NCBI GenBank assembly: GCA_903832665.1
Contig: CAILCG010000022.1
Coordinates: forward strand, 1-64,000
DNA: 64,000 nucleotides
Direction of reading: 5' to 3'
Origin: an uncultured Methanomicrobiales archaeon
GTDB taxonomy: Archaea; Halobacteriota; Methanomicrobia; Methanomicrobiales; Methanospirillaceae
Shown here: positions 56,301 through 64,000 of the stretch, piece after piece
Numbering within the stretch: position 1 is the first letter of the stretch
Layout: each line of letters starts with the position of its first letter
Program-made: the position numbers and the translations under genes
The notes under the pieces: model-generated
Database searches by the model: none
Seen by the model: only the letters and a program-made list of their open reading frames with translations
Told to the model about the DNA's origin: nothing

Positions 56301-57215
56301 ATGCTCGATAAATTCAAGGGGTGCCTGTTGGGTGCGGCAATAGGTGATGCGCTGGGTATGCCCAACGAGAGCGGTGCTCCTAACCTGAACAAGATGAAGT
56401 ACGGGTACCGCCGCCCTTACAAAGGTCATCCCAACGAGGGCTTGAACCTTGGACAATATACCGATGACACTCAGATGATGATCCTCGTCGGGACCCTTCT
56501 CGCAGACGGGAAATTCACTGAAGAGCGGTACATGACCGCTCTCAGGGAGCTCTGCACGAGAGGAAAACTCCGTTTTCCCGATGGCTCAGTTTCCACGGCG
56601 TGTGAGCACCCGGTACAAGAGAATGTTCCCCAGAAAGGAGTAAAATCCACCACCTCCGGATGTCTCCCTATAGCAATACCGTTCGCTCTCGCATTTCCCG
56701 ATATGAGCGAGGGTTGTGAGCGGGCTGTCCGGGCATGCAATGTCACTCACTCCCACCCGGCAGCACATGCTGCGGTCTCCACCGTCGTTACCCTCCTCTA
56801 CCACGCCCTCCACGATAGCCCGGATCCGGTGGGAAAGGCCATGCACAAGGCCCAGGCAGAGGATGAAGTGCTGGGCGGGAAGATCCGGAACGCGATCCTC
56901 TTGGAAAAAGAGGGCATGGAAACGGAAACCGCCCTGCTCAAAATTGGCAACGATGTTTCCGTATTCCAGACCCTGCCTATGGCTTTTTTCCTGATCAGCC
57001 GGTATTCCCATCCCCCGGATCTCCTCACTGTCGCCGCAAATACCGGTGGAAATACTGATACCATCGCCTGTATCTGTGGTGCATATCTTGGTGCAGCAAA
57101 AGGGATCGGGGCACTTCCTGCGGATCTTCTCGAAGGTCTCGAGGATCGCCAACGGATCGAATTGCTCGGTCAGCGGCTGCACAATGTCTATTCCCGCAAG
57201 ATGGAAAAGTTGTAA
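56301..57215 (+). CDS. ADP-ribosylglycohydrolase (DraG/MacroH-like)
   Basis: A protein of 304 residues from MLDKFKGCLLGAAIGDALGM. GQYTDDTQMMILVG holds the T-D-D-T metal ligands and AANTGGNTDTIACICGAYLG the second metal site (G-G-D-T-D in many, G-N-T-D here). It removes ADP-ribose from proteins or other targets; no ADP-ribosyltransferase is seen nearby. An upstream in-frame ATG at 56229 follows a G-run and would add 24 unmatched residues. Divergent from acs. Confidence 0.88.
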   Translation: MLDKFKGCLLGAAIGDALGMPNESGAPNLNKMKYGYRRPYKGHPNEGLNLGQYTDDTQMMILVGTLLADGKFTEERYMTALRELCTRGKLRFPDGSVSTACEHPVQENVPQKGVKSTTSGCLPIAIPFALAFPDMSEGCERAVRACNVTHSHPAAHAAVSTVVTLLYHALHDSPDPVGKAMHKAQAEDEVLGGKIRNAILLEKEGMETETALLKIGNDVSVFQTLPMAFFLISRYSHPPDLLTVAANTGGNTDTIACICGAYLGAAKGIGALPADLLEGLEDRQRIELLGQRLHNVYSRKMEKL

Positions 57216-57308
57216 CCCATTTTTTCGCTCTTTTATTCAGGCACAACTGGCATTCCGCCCCGGGTCACCTCAACAAGCATTAAATTTTGACAATCGGATA
57301 CTCTTGTT

Positions 57309-58295
57309 ATGAAAATTGCGATTATCGGGGCCTCCGGCTATGCCGGTGGTGAACTGGTTCGCCTGCTGGTTCATCACTCAACGGCGAAAGTCACGTGTGC
57401 CACTTCCCGCAAACTGGCAGGAACTCCTCTTGACCAGATCCATACCCACTTAAAAGGGTTTACCAATCTCAAATTCGAGAATCCCGAGATGGATGCCATC
57501 GACGCCGATGTGGCATTCCTTGCCGTTCCGCATACTGCCGCGATGACGTATCCCGGCAAGTTGCTGGAGCGGGGGATCAAAGTCGTAGATCTGAGCGCAG
57601 ATTACCGGTTGCCCAAAGATATCTACGAGAAGGTGTATGGCGTAACCCACACCGATTACTTCTGTGCCCCTTATGGAATCCCGGAACTCCATCGCAAGGA
57701 GTGTATCAATGCAAAGTTCGTTGCAAACCCCGGATGTTTCCCCACGGGAGCGACCCTTGCAGCGGCACCTTTGGCAAAATATGCCCACACGGTCATCTTC
57801 GACTCCAAAACCGGGGTAAGCGGTGCGGGTGACAATCCTTCCGCAACTACCCACTACCCGAATGTCGGGGATAATGTCGGTCCCTACAAACTGACGACTC
57901 ACCGCCATCTCGCCGAGATGAAGCAGGAGATCGCCTGTCTGGGCTCTAAAGCGAATGTCTACTTTACTCCACACCTTGTGCCGGTAAACAGGGGAATCCT
58001 GACAACCGCCCATATCCTCCTCAACGAACCTCTGGAGCAGAAAGAAGTAGAGAAACTCTACCAGGATTACTATAAGAATGAATATTTCGTCCGGTACCAG
58101 AAACCATCGCTTGCCGCAGTCCGCGGAAGTAACTTCTGCGATATGATGGTGGAGAGCGAAGGGATGCGTGTCGTTGCAGTCTCTGCTATCGACAACCTGG
58201 TAAAAGGGGCAAGCGGACAGGCAATACAGAACATGAATCTCATGTGCGGGCTTCCTGAAACAGACGGGCTCGCCAGCGCAGGGATGCTTCCCTAG
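57309..58295 (+). CDS. argC: N-acetyl-gamma-glutamyl-phosphate reductase
   Basis: A protein of 328 residues. [20 protein letters not shown] is the NADP loop, [20 protein letters not shown] has the catalytic Cys near 145, and [19 protein letters not shown] plus [13 protein letters not shown] the substrate site with His. Third step of arginine synthesis. First gene of argC-CBS-argJ-argB; the next gene starts directly after the stop. Confidence 0.95.
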   Translation: MKIAIIGASGYAGGELVRLLVHHSTAKVTCATSRKLAGTPLDQIHTHLKGFTNLKFENPEMDAIDADVAFLAVPHTAAMTYPGKLLERGIKVVDLSADYRLPKDIYEKVYGVTHTDYFCAPYGIPELHRKECINAKFVANPGCFPTGATLAAAPLAKYAHTVIFDSKTGVSGAGDNPSATTHYPNVGDNVGPYKLTTHRHLAEMKQEIACLGSKANVYFTPHLVPVNRGILTTAHILLNEPLEQKEVEKLYQDYYKNEYFVRYQKPSLAAVRGSNFCDMMVESEGMRVVAVSAIDNLVKGASGQAIQNMNLMCGLPETDGLASAGMLP

Positions 58296-58799
58296 GTGAC
58301 TGATATGCTGGTAAAAGACGCAATGACAAAAAACCCGGTGGTTTGCTCTGCCGAAACACCTCTCCGCGATGCGGTCAGCCTGTTCCGGAAGCATCACATC
58401 GGGGGCCTTCCCGTTATGGAAGGCAAAGAGCTCGTCGGGATGCTTACCGAGTCGGATCTCATCTCGCTCCTGGAATCAGAACGAATCTCTGACGATCTCT
58501 GGCTGCCTTCGCCCTTTGAGATCATCGAGATCCCTATCCGCGAGTATGTGAACTGGGAAAAGACCAAGCATGCCCTGCGCAATATTGGGGATATGCCGGC
58601 AAAGAAAGTGATGACGCACCATGTGATCATCGCAACGGAAGATATGGGTGTTGAGGCGGCTGCATCCCTGATGCTCAAAGAAGGTGTCACCCGTCTTCCC
58701 GTGATGCAGGGAAAGAAACTGACCGGTATCCTTACCCGGTCAGATATCATCAATGCAATCGGTGCCTCCAAGGATACCAACGGAGCAGGAGAAGAATGA
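58296..58799 (+). CDS. CBS-pair protein within the arg operon
   Basis: About 165 residues consisting of two CBS domains (LVKDAMTKNPVVCSAETPLR; PAKKVMTHHVIIATEDMGVE) and little else. CBS pairs bind ATP, AMP or AdoMet and usually regulate partner proteins. The start is GTG at 58296, immediately after argC, or ATG at 58305. It overlaps argJ by four bases, so it is translated with the arginine enzymes and may sense energy state for them; that role is inference. Confidence 0.9.
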   Translation: MTDMLVKDAMTKNPVVCSAETPLRDAVSLFRKHHIGGLPVMEGKELVGMLTESDLISLLESERISDDLWLPSPFEIIEIPIREYVNWEKTKHALRNIGDMPAKKVMTHHVIIATEDMGVEAAASLMLKEGVTRLPVMQGKKLTGILTRSDIINAIGASKDTNGAGEE

Positions 58800-59953
58800 C
58801 ATTACGAAGTATCTGTGCAGTCAAAGGTGTAACTGCGTATGGCATGAAAGAGGGGAAGTTCGGTCTTGCCCTGATCCGTGCAAGCGGCACTGCCGCCGGA
58901 GTTTTTACGGAAAACCTGGTTAAGGCAGCACCGATAGAACTGATGCGGAAACAGATCAGGAAAGGTACGATGGAAGCCGTTATCGCAAACAGCGGCTGTG
59001 CCAATGCCTATACCGGTAAACGCGGGTATGAGGATGCAGTTTCGATGACCCGGTTTGCCGGGGAGACTCTCGGTGTCGAAGCAAACCAGGTCGGGATCGC
59101 GAGCACAGGTGTGATCGGGCGATATCTCGACCTCCCCCTTATCGAACGCCAGTGCAAAGTGGTTGCCCCGAAACTCGATCGCACTTACGAGGCCGAAACC
59201 CTCACCGCACAGGCTATCATGACGACCGATCTCTACCCGAAGCACGCGCAGGTGGAGAAGGAGTCATTTTCTATCGGTGGAATAACGAAAGGCAGCGGGA
59301 TGATCGCTCCCAATATGGGCACGATGCTCGCGTTCCTCTATACCGATGCTGAGATTGGGGCAAAACCGCTTGCCGATGCCCTGAAACTGGCGACAAAGAG
59401 GACCTTCAACCGCGTAGTTGTCGATGGCGACATGAGCACCAATGATATCGCCCTCTGTACGGCAACCGGCGCTGCTGGGAAAGTTAACCCGAAGGAGTTC
59501 GCAGCGGCCCTTGAGGAATGCTGCCGCTCCCTTGCGATGCAGATTGCGGCCGACGGAGAAGGGGCCTCGAAACTGCTCGAAGTGACCGTTACAGGTGCTC
59601 CCAAAGAGGATGATGCAGCAAAGGTTGCCCGCACCGTTATCGAATCTCCGCTCGTCAAGACGGCGGTATACGGCGAGGACCCCAACTGGGGCCGTGTCGT
59701 TGCCGCAGCAGGCCGGGCTGGCGTGAAGTTCGATCCCAACGCGGTCTCACTCTGGATCAGCGATGGCAACGTGAAGTATCCGCTCGTAAAATACGGCGAG
59801 ATCATCGCCGATCTCAAGAATGCAAAAGCAGCCATGCATGGCAAAAAAGTGATCTTCATTCTCGATCTTGCAGCAGGGAAAGCCGAAGCAACCACCTGGG
59901 GCTGTGATCTGACCGAGAAATATGTGGAGATCAATGGGAGGTACACCACATGA
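58796..59953 (+). CDS. argJ: Bifunctional glutamate/ornithine N-acetyltransferase
   Basis: A protein of 385 residues. [20 protein letters not shown] near 170 holds the self-cleavage site; Thr in G-T-M-L becomes the N-terminal nucleophile of the beta chain. [17 protein letters not shown] and the end [20 protein letters not shown] are family signatures. Recycles the acetyl group in arginine synthesis. Overlaps the CBS gene and argB by four bases each. Confidence 0.95.
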   Translation: MTLRSICAVKGVTAYGMKEGKFGLALIRASGTAAGVFTENLVKAAPIELMRKQIRKGTMEAVIANSGCANAYTGKRGYEDAVSMTRFAGETLGVEANQVGIASTGVIGRYLDLPLIERQCKVVAPKLDRTYEAETLTAQAIMTTDLYPKHAQVEKESFSIGGITKGSGMIAPNMGTMLAFLYTDAEIGAKPLADALKLATKRTFNRVVVDGDMSTNDIALCTATGAAGKVNPKEFAAALEECCRSLAMQIAADGEGASKLLEVTVTGAPKEDDAAKVARTVIESPLVKTAVYGEDPNWGRVVAAAGRAGVKFDPNAVSLWISDGNVKYPLVKYGEIIADLKNAKAAMHGKKVIFILDLAAGKAEATTWGCDLTEKYVEINGRYTT

Positions 59954-60825
59954 TGAAACGCGAAGACGTACTTATGGAAGCTCTTCCCTATATCCAGCAG
60001 TTCCATGGCAAGACCATTGTGATTAAGCTTGGCGGCCACGCGATGGTGGACCCGGTAGTGCTGGAGAACGCGATCCGCGATGTCGTGCTCCTGCACTACG
60101 TCGGTATCCGCGTGGTCCTCGTCCACGGGGGTGGCCCGGAGATCTCCGAGAAGATGAAAGCGATGGGCAAGGAATCAGTCTTTGTCGGGGGACTGCGGGT
60201 GACCGACCCGGAAACCCTCGAGATTGCCCAGATGGTGCTCGTCGGCAAGATCAACAAAGGGATCGTCTCGCTTATCGCCAAATGCGGAGCTCGTGGGGTC
60301 GGGCTCTCGGGCAGTGACGGTAACCTGATCATCGCCAAGAAGATGGAACTCCAGAAAATAGAGGTCGGAGGCGTGCAGAAAGAAGTCGATCTCGGCCAGG
60401 TTGGCGAGATCGAATGGATAGATCCGGCCATCCTGAACACGCTGCTCGACACGCGTTACATCCCGGTTGTCTCACCGATAGCGATAGACCGGCTGGGTGC
60501 GAGCCTGAATATCAACGCCGATACAGCAGCCGGCGACATTGCCGTTGCCCTCAAGGCCTACAAACTCGTGAATATGACAGATGTGGACGGGGTCATGGAT
60601 GCCAAGCGGACGATGGTCTACCGTAAACTGACCATCAGCGAAGCAAATGCCATGCGAAAGTCAGGGGCAATTGGGGAAGGAATGATCCCGAAGGTGAGCT
60701 CGGTTATCAAGGCTGTGGAAAATGGCGTAAACTTTGCCCATATCATCAATGGCAACATAGAGCACAATCTCATTCTCGAACTCTTCACTCGCGATGGTGT
60801 CGGGACGATGATCTCCTTAAAATAA
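59950..60825 (+). CDS. argB: Acetylglutamate kinase
   Basis: A protein of 291 residues. [16 protein letters not shown], then [18 protein letters not shown] and [20 protein letters not shown], are the nucleotide and acetylglutamate sites; [20 protein letters not shown] the second lobe. Second step of arginine synthesis. No long N-terminal helix typical of arginine-inhibited forms is evident beyond [18 protein letters not shown], which may still serve that role. Last gene of the operon. Confidence 0.95.
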   Translation: MMKREDVLMEALPYIQQFHGKTIVIKLGGHAMVDPVVLENAIRDVVLLHYVGIRVVLVHGGGPEISEKMKAMGKESVFVGGLRVTDPETLEIAQMVLVGKINKGIVSLIAKCGARGVGLSGSDGNLIIAKKMELQKIEVGGVQKEVDLGQVGEIEWIDPAILNTLLDTRYIPVVSPIAIDRLGASLNINADTAAGDIAVALKAYKLVNMTDVDGVMDAKRTMVYRKLTISEANAMRKSGAIGEGMIPKVSSVIKAVENGVNFAHIINGNIEHNLILELFTRDGVGTMISLK

Positions 60826-60894
60826 CTTTTTTAAAAGCAGCCGGACAGGTATTTTATCCGTGGATAATCAATACTACCACAACGAGGTTTGGTG

Positions 60895-61311
60895 ATGGAC
60901 AAAACAATAAAAATCGCAGTCGGACTCTTCATGGTAGTGGCTCTCGCGTGTGCAATTTTCTTTGTCATGCCCCATCCGGCTGAAAAAACACCAGTACCGT
61001 GTCCGGGAGATTCTGTGTCGGGTAATGTGACTGTCTATTTCTTCTATGGTGAAGAATGCCCGCACTGCCATGCCATTATGCCGTTTATCGAGTCTCTCAA
61101 GACAAAATACCCGGCTGTGGATTTCCAGATCCTTGAAATCTGGCATAATCCGACAAACCAGGAGCGTTCTGATTCCATGAACAAGAAACTCGGCGTAAAA
61201 GGCGTCGGCGTTCCCGAAGTGATCCTCGGGAACGTTGTCCTGGTTGGCAACAAGGATATTCCTGCAAAACTGGAAGCGGCAATTACCGCGGAATTAGAGA
61301 AACGCACCTGA
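60895..61311 (+). CDS. Membrane-anchored thioredoxin-like protein
   Basis: A protein of 138 residues: an N-terminal membrane anchor (IAVGLFMVVALACAIFFVM), then a thioredoxin fold with FFYGEECPHCHAIMPF, i.e. an active-site C-P-H-C as in DsbA-type oxidases, and cis-Pro in GVPEVILGN. It faces outward, probably making or reducing disulfides in surface proteins. The next gene is a thioredoxin-CcdA fusion, its probable electron donor. Start at 60895 (MDKTIK); ATG at 60889 is also possible. Confidence 0.85.
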   Translation: MDKTIKIAVGLFMVVALACAIFFVMPHPAEKTPVPCPGDSVSGNVTVYFFYGEECPHCHAIMPFIESLKTKYPAVDFQILEIWHNPTNQERSDSMNKKLGVKGVGVPEVILGNVVLVGNKDIPAKLEAAITAELEKRT

Positions 61312-61388
61312 TCGAAGAGGCTCCACAAAGATGCCTCCCGTCAAAAACATCATGATGTCTCATAGACCCCCCGATTCATGAGATGAAA

Positions 61389-61410
61389 AGCCCCTTTTTC
61401 ATACGGGGCT
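61389..61410 (+). terminator. Short hairpin between the thioredoxin genes
   Basis: AGCCCC at 61389-61394 pairs with GGGGCT at 61405-61410 around a ten-base loop that contains TTTTT. It may attenuate or end transcription between the two genes. Confidence 0.35.
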
Positions 61411-61441
61411 GGACCCCAATCTTCTTCTGTCATTCTGAATA

Positions 61442-62632
61442 ATGGGTACTGAGCATTCCATTATGGAAAAAACACAGAAATTTTTCCTTATACTACTGGC
61501 CGTTGTCATCATTGGCGCTGCTTTTTTTCTTGCCGCCCCCTCGTTCAAGTCCATCAATCCCTCAACCCCTCTGTCTTCCGCCTCCCCCTCCCCTTCCTCC
61601 GGCCCCATAACCGCATTCTATTTTTACGGTGATGGTTGCAGCAACTGTGAAAAAGTAAAACCCCGTCTCGCCGAACTTGAAGCAAGGTATCCGGAACTCA
61701 ACCTCATCCGGCTTGAAGTGTACAACAATGCGTCAAACGCGCAGAGATTTTCTGAGATGAAAAGAAAATATGGTCTTGCCCCTGAGGTGGGAATCCCCTT
61801 AATATTCATCGGAAATGTGTCCCTTTCCGGATCCGTTGAGATTCCCAACCGGCTCGAATCCGAGATCCTGATCGAGAAACAGCGGCTCGCATCCTGCAAT
61901 ACTACTATCCAGACCGCAATCCCGGAAAAGGAACCCGTCTGTACGACGACCGAATCTCCTCCGTTCAGTCTGCCGCTGGTGATCGGCGCCGCAATTGCAG
62001 ACAGTGCCAATCCCTGTGGTTTGTCCGTACTGGTCTTCCTGTTGATCCCGATGGCAGCAGCCGGAAGCAGGAGGCGTATCCTGCTTATCGGCGGTGCCTA
62101 CATCCCCGCGATGTTCTTGTTCCATCTTCTGGTGGGAATGGGACTTTTCTCGGCCATCTCCTCCACCGGGCTTTCACGGGAATTCGCCACTATAGGGGGA
62201 GCCATTGCCCTTCTCCTTGGGATCATAACCATTGCCGATGTGCTCTGGAACAAGGAACATTTTATCCTGTCCATACCGGAATCCCAGAAAGGAATGCTCG
62301 GGAATTATATCCGCGCCGCATCCATTCCGGCAGCATTTGTGCTGGGGATCCTTGCCGGCATTCTTGGTTTTTCCTGTACCGGGGGGATCTATATCAGCAT
62401 CGTTGGTCTTATAAGCCAGAAGATGACGTTCATGACCGGGCTGCCCTGGCTCGTGTTGTATAACCTGATCTATATTCTCCCCCTGGTCCTGATCACCCTC
62501 ATTGTTGCGTATGGCATATCCCCGGAACGGGCTGACTGCATGAGGGAAAAGTACAAGCGGCCTGTCCGGATGATCATCGGTTTGATCCTGGTTGCTCTAG
62601 GGGCGGTTATCCTGCTCGGGTGGATTGGATAG
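61442..62632 (+). CDS. Thioredoxin-CcdA fusion (DsbD-like thiol transporter)
   Basis: A protein of 396 residues. Membrane anchor at about 12-30, a thioredoxin domain with FYGDGCSNCEKVKPRL (C-S-N-C), then six CcdA helices from about 180 with the paired cysteines in DSANPCGLSVLVFL and GFSCTGGIYISIVG. CcdA/DsbD proteins carry reducing power across the membrane to extracytoplasmic thiols. The fused order, thioredoxin first, differs from DsbD, where it is last. Start at 61442 or 61463 (MEKTQKFFL). Confidence 0.85.
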   Translation: MGTEHSIMEKTQKFFLILLAVVIIGAAFFLAAPSFKSINPSTPLSSASPSPSSGPITAFYFYGDGCSNCEKVKPRLAELEARYPELNLIRLEVYNNASNAQRFSEMKRKYGLAPEVGIPLIFIGNVSLSGSVEIPNRLESEILIEKQRLASCNTTIQTAIPEKEPVCTTTESPPFSLPLVIGAAIADSANPCGLSVLVFLLIPMAAAGSRRRILLIGGAYIPAMFLFHLLVGMGLFSAISSTGLSREFATIGGAIALLLGIITIADVLWNKEHFILSIPESQKGMLGNYIRAASIPAAFVLGILAGILGFSCTGGIYISIVGLISQKMTFMTGLPWLVLYNLIYILPLVLITLIVAYGISPERADCMREKYKRPVRMIIGLILVALGAVILLGWIG

Positions 62633-62675
62633 ACAGACAAACAACCATTTAACCCACTACCCCCGACACTTATCC

Positions 62676-63532
62676 ATGCCTCCGGGCGAACACGTCAATA
62701 TCATCAGTGCCGGTGAAAACATCCATACCGCGTACCCGGCCATCTTTCGTATACTTCCGACCATTACCCGGACGTACGTCCTTGCGGACAACTCCGTGTA
62801 CGAACTCTCATCCAACCCTGAAGTGGAGAAGGGACGAGCCGCAACCCGTGAGGCGGTCGCGGCGGTGAAGGAGATCTCCGCATCGCTCTCCATCCCATTC
62901 TCCCATGAACTCATCTATCAGCCCATGTATCCTTCTGTCCGCGATACGGTCATTAAGATCCATCACGGGTGCCCGGAGCGAGATTTACGTTCGACATCTC
63001 GGGCGGGTCAAAACCCCTCAGCAACGCACTTTTTGCAATCTCATCCTGGCTGGAGGGGGATGTGTATTCTGCCTTTGATCAGAGGACCCCGCGAAGCATC
63101 CCGCTCCCAAAGCGTTCTGTGCGGACCCTGCTTGCCAATCCCAACTACCAGATGATTCTCGCCATCCTGCTCCGGACGGGAAAGAAGAATGCGACGGTTG
63201 TTCCTGCGGAATGGGTATCCCGGCAGTATATTTTCAAACAGCTCTTCACGTTCTATGTCCCATCCCGCACCAAAAAAGCAAAACCGGATGATCCACTGGT
63301 GCAACCCGCGAAGCTCAGGAAAGGCCGCAAGCCGTTTGCCGAGCTCACGCATGGTACATTCTCGGATTTCATGCGGACGCTGGTTGATACAGAGCTGATC
63401 GATGAGGAGGTCTCTCAGGAGGCTGGCCGTGAGAAGATGTTCAGGATCACGGAAAGTGGCGAGATCGCATTCCGGTTCTTTTCCGATCCTTCCACAAATT
63501 CCCTTATCCAGACACTACTGAACAAAGTCTGA
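62676..63532 (+). pseudogene. CARF-like/winged-helix protein, paralog 3, with a one-base frameshift
   Basis: From MPPGEHVNIISAGENIHTAY the first frame runs to IKIHHGCP (about 62975). The second frame continues GARFTFDISGGSKPLSNALF to the stop at 63532. Aligned with paralogs (KIRKAHPDARFSFDLSGGSK; EHPEARFSFDISAGSK), the junction loses exactly one base and no residues. The GGSK loop, a YSAFDQRTPRS linker and the C-terminal winged helix (FMRTLVDTELIDEEVSQEAG) are present. It lies 43 bp downstream of the thioredoxin-CcdA gene. Either recently inactivated or a consensus error. Confidence 0.65.
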
Positions 63533-64000
63533 ACCGGTCCCGGCCGCTTTTTTTATCAGGGTCCAGCAAAAAGTTCCGGCAAATTTTTTTCAATCGCGCA
63601 CTGGGGTGTCAGTTAACGAACCATGACACGGATAATTATCCGCGGCGCGGATGTACAACTGACACCAGATTTTTTTTACCGACGTGAACGTTTTGACCGG
63701 ATTGCGTTTTCTCCGGAAAAATTGCAACTCGTGCAGAATCGAAAATTTTTCAATCGCGATCGCAGCTCCGGTTTTTTTATTTCAATCGATCCCTGACTTT
63801 CAAAAAATTTCCGGAAATCGATCCGTAACGTGACTCATATTCGCTAAAAAAGCCGGTCTGTATTTTTGGGAAGTGGACCCGGATAAACCGCAGGATGATG
63901 CAAAAACGGTGGGATAGATCGGGTAACGGTCTGAATACCCAGAATAATCAGGGTAGATTTCCATCCCCGGAACACTCCCGCTGGCGCTCCTCGCTCATGG
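63533..64000. other. Gene-free right end with repeat-like AT segments
   Basis: About 470 bp with no convincing gene. AT-rich pieces such as TTTTTCAATCGCGATCGC (about 63747-63765) and TTTCAATCGATCCCTGAC resemble the arrays at 41116 and 43980. GTGTCAGTTAACGAAC near 63606 and AACTGACACC near 63658 form a loose inverted pair (GTGTCAGTT / AACTGACAC). Confidence 0.4.

Overview
The window is archaeal and most likely from a hydrogenotrophic methanogen of the order Methanomicrobiales (Methanoregula-like). The evidence is two FO synthase CofH genes (coenzyme F420), an archaeal DNA polymerase D small subunit, an archaeal-type riboflavin synthase, TrpB2, a six-gene Ech energy-converting hydrogenase, an archaeal type I signal peptidase and many HATPase sensor kinases and COG1361-type surface proteins. 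The backbone is GC-rich. Three AT-rich islands (about 1-950, 27050-27840 and 39400-41040) carry unrecognised genes and look acquired. No rRNA, tRNA or CRISPR array was seen.

Layout. 1-6.5 kb: a transposase 3' end, an AT-rich hypothetical, two CARF-like/winged-helix proteins, a sensor kinase, a flavodoxin and a coiled-coil protein. 6.6-15.6 kb: a YHS protein, a UbiA prenyltransferase, a proton-pumping pyrophosphatase and, divergent from it, echABCDEF; together these form a membrane ion-gradient block. 15.8-27 kb: a kinase-GNAT fusion, DP1, a LysE remnant, signal peptidase, two cofH genes flanking a DUF1805 gene, flavin proteins, a GIY-YIG protein, a metallo-beta-lactamase-fold hydrolase and thiC. 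27-36 kb: accessory genes, including a secreted hydrolase, a winged-helix/TPR regulator, a STAS protein, a large B12-binding mutase-like protein, a methyltransferase and a deleted QueG-like gene. 36-39.4 kb: purE, then an aminotransferase-ribC-ribH-aminotransferase operon. 39.4-44.4 kb: an AT-rich island with a HEPN-like protein, and a PLP decarboxylase flanked by two copies of a degenerate AT-rich repeat array. 44.4-50.7 kb: an MFS exporter, a methyltransferase, and a four-gene operon (Yip1, COG1361 protein, ABC ATPase, FtsX-type permease). 51-57 kb: trpB2, a COG3199 kinase, an acetate uptake and activation pair (satP, acs) and an ADP-ribosylglycohydrolase. 57.3-60.8 kb: argC-CBS-argJ-argB. 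60.9-64 kb: two thioredoxin-like proteins, one fused to a CcdA-like domain, and a third CARF-like paralog.

The most unusual signals are: three dispersed CARF-like/winged-helix paralogs with no CRISPR locus in the window; TGTACA-containing palindromes, one set flanking the trpB2 TATA box and another forming a 44-bp palindrome with three TGTACA sites exactly 19 bp apart; a B12-binding mutase-like gene bracketed by TTGGAAAA/TTTTCCAA palindromes with a hairpin-rich leader; a histidine kinase fused to an acetyltransferase; and an uncharacterised repeat family.

A caution applies throughout. At least ten genes carry a frameshift, an in-frame stop or an internal deletion. Some lie in homopolymers and could be consensus errors, while others (a nonsense codon, multi-base deletions) look like real decay. 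Affected genes are annotated across the break with the break position given.
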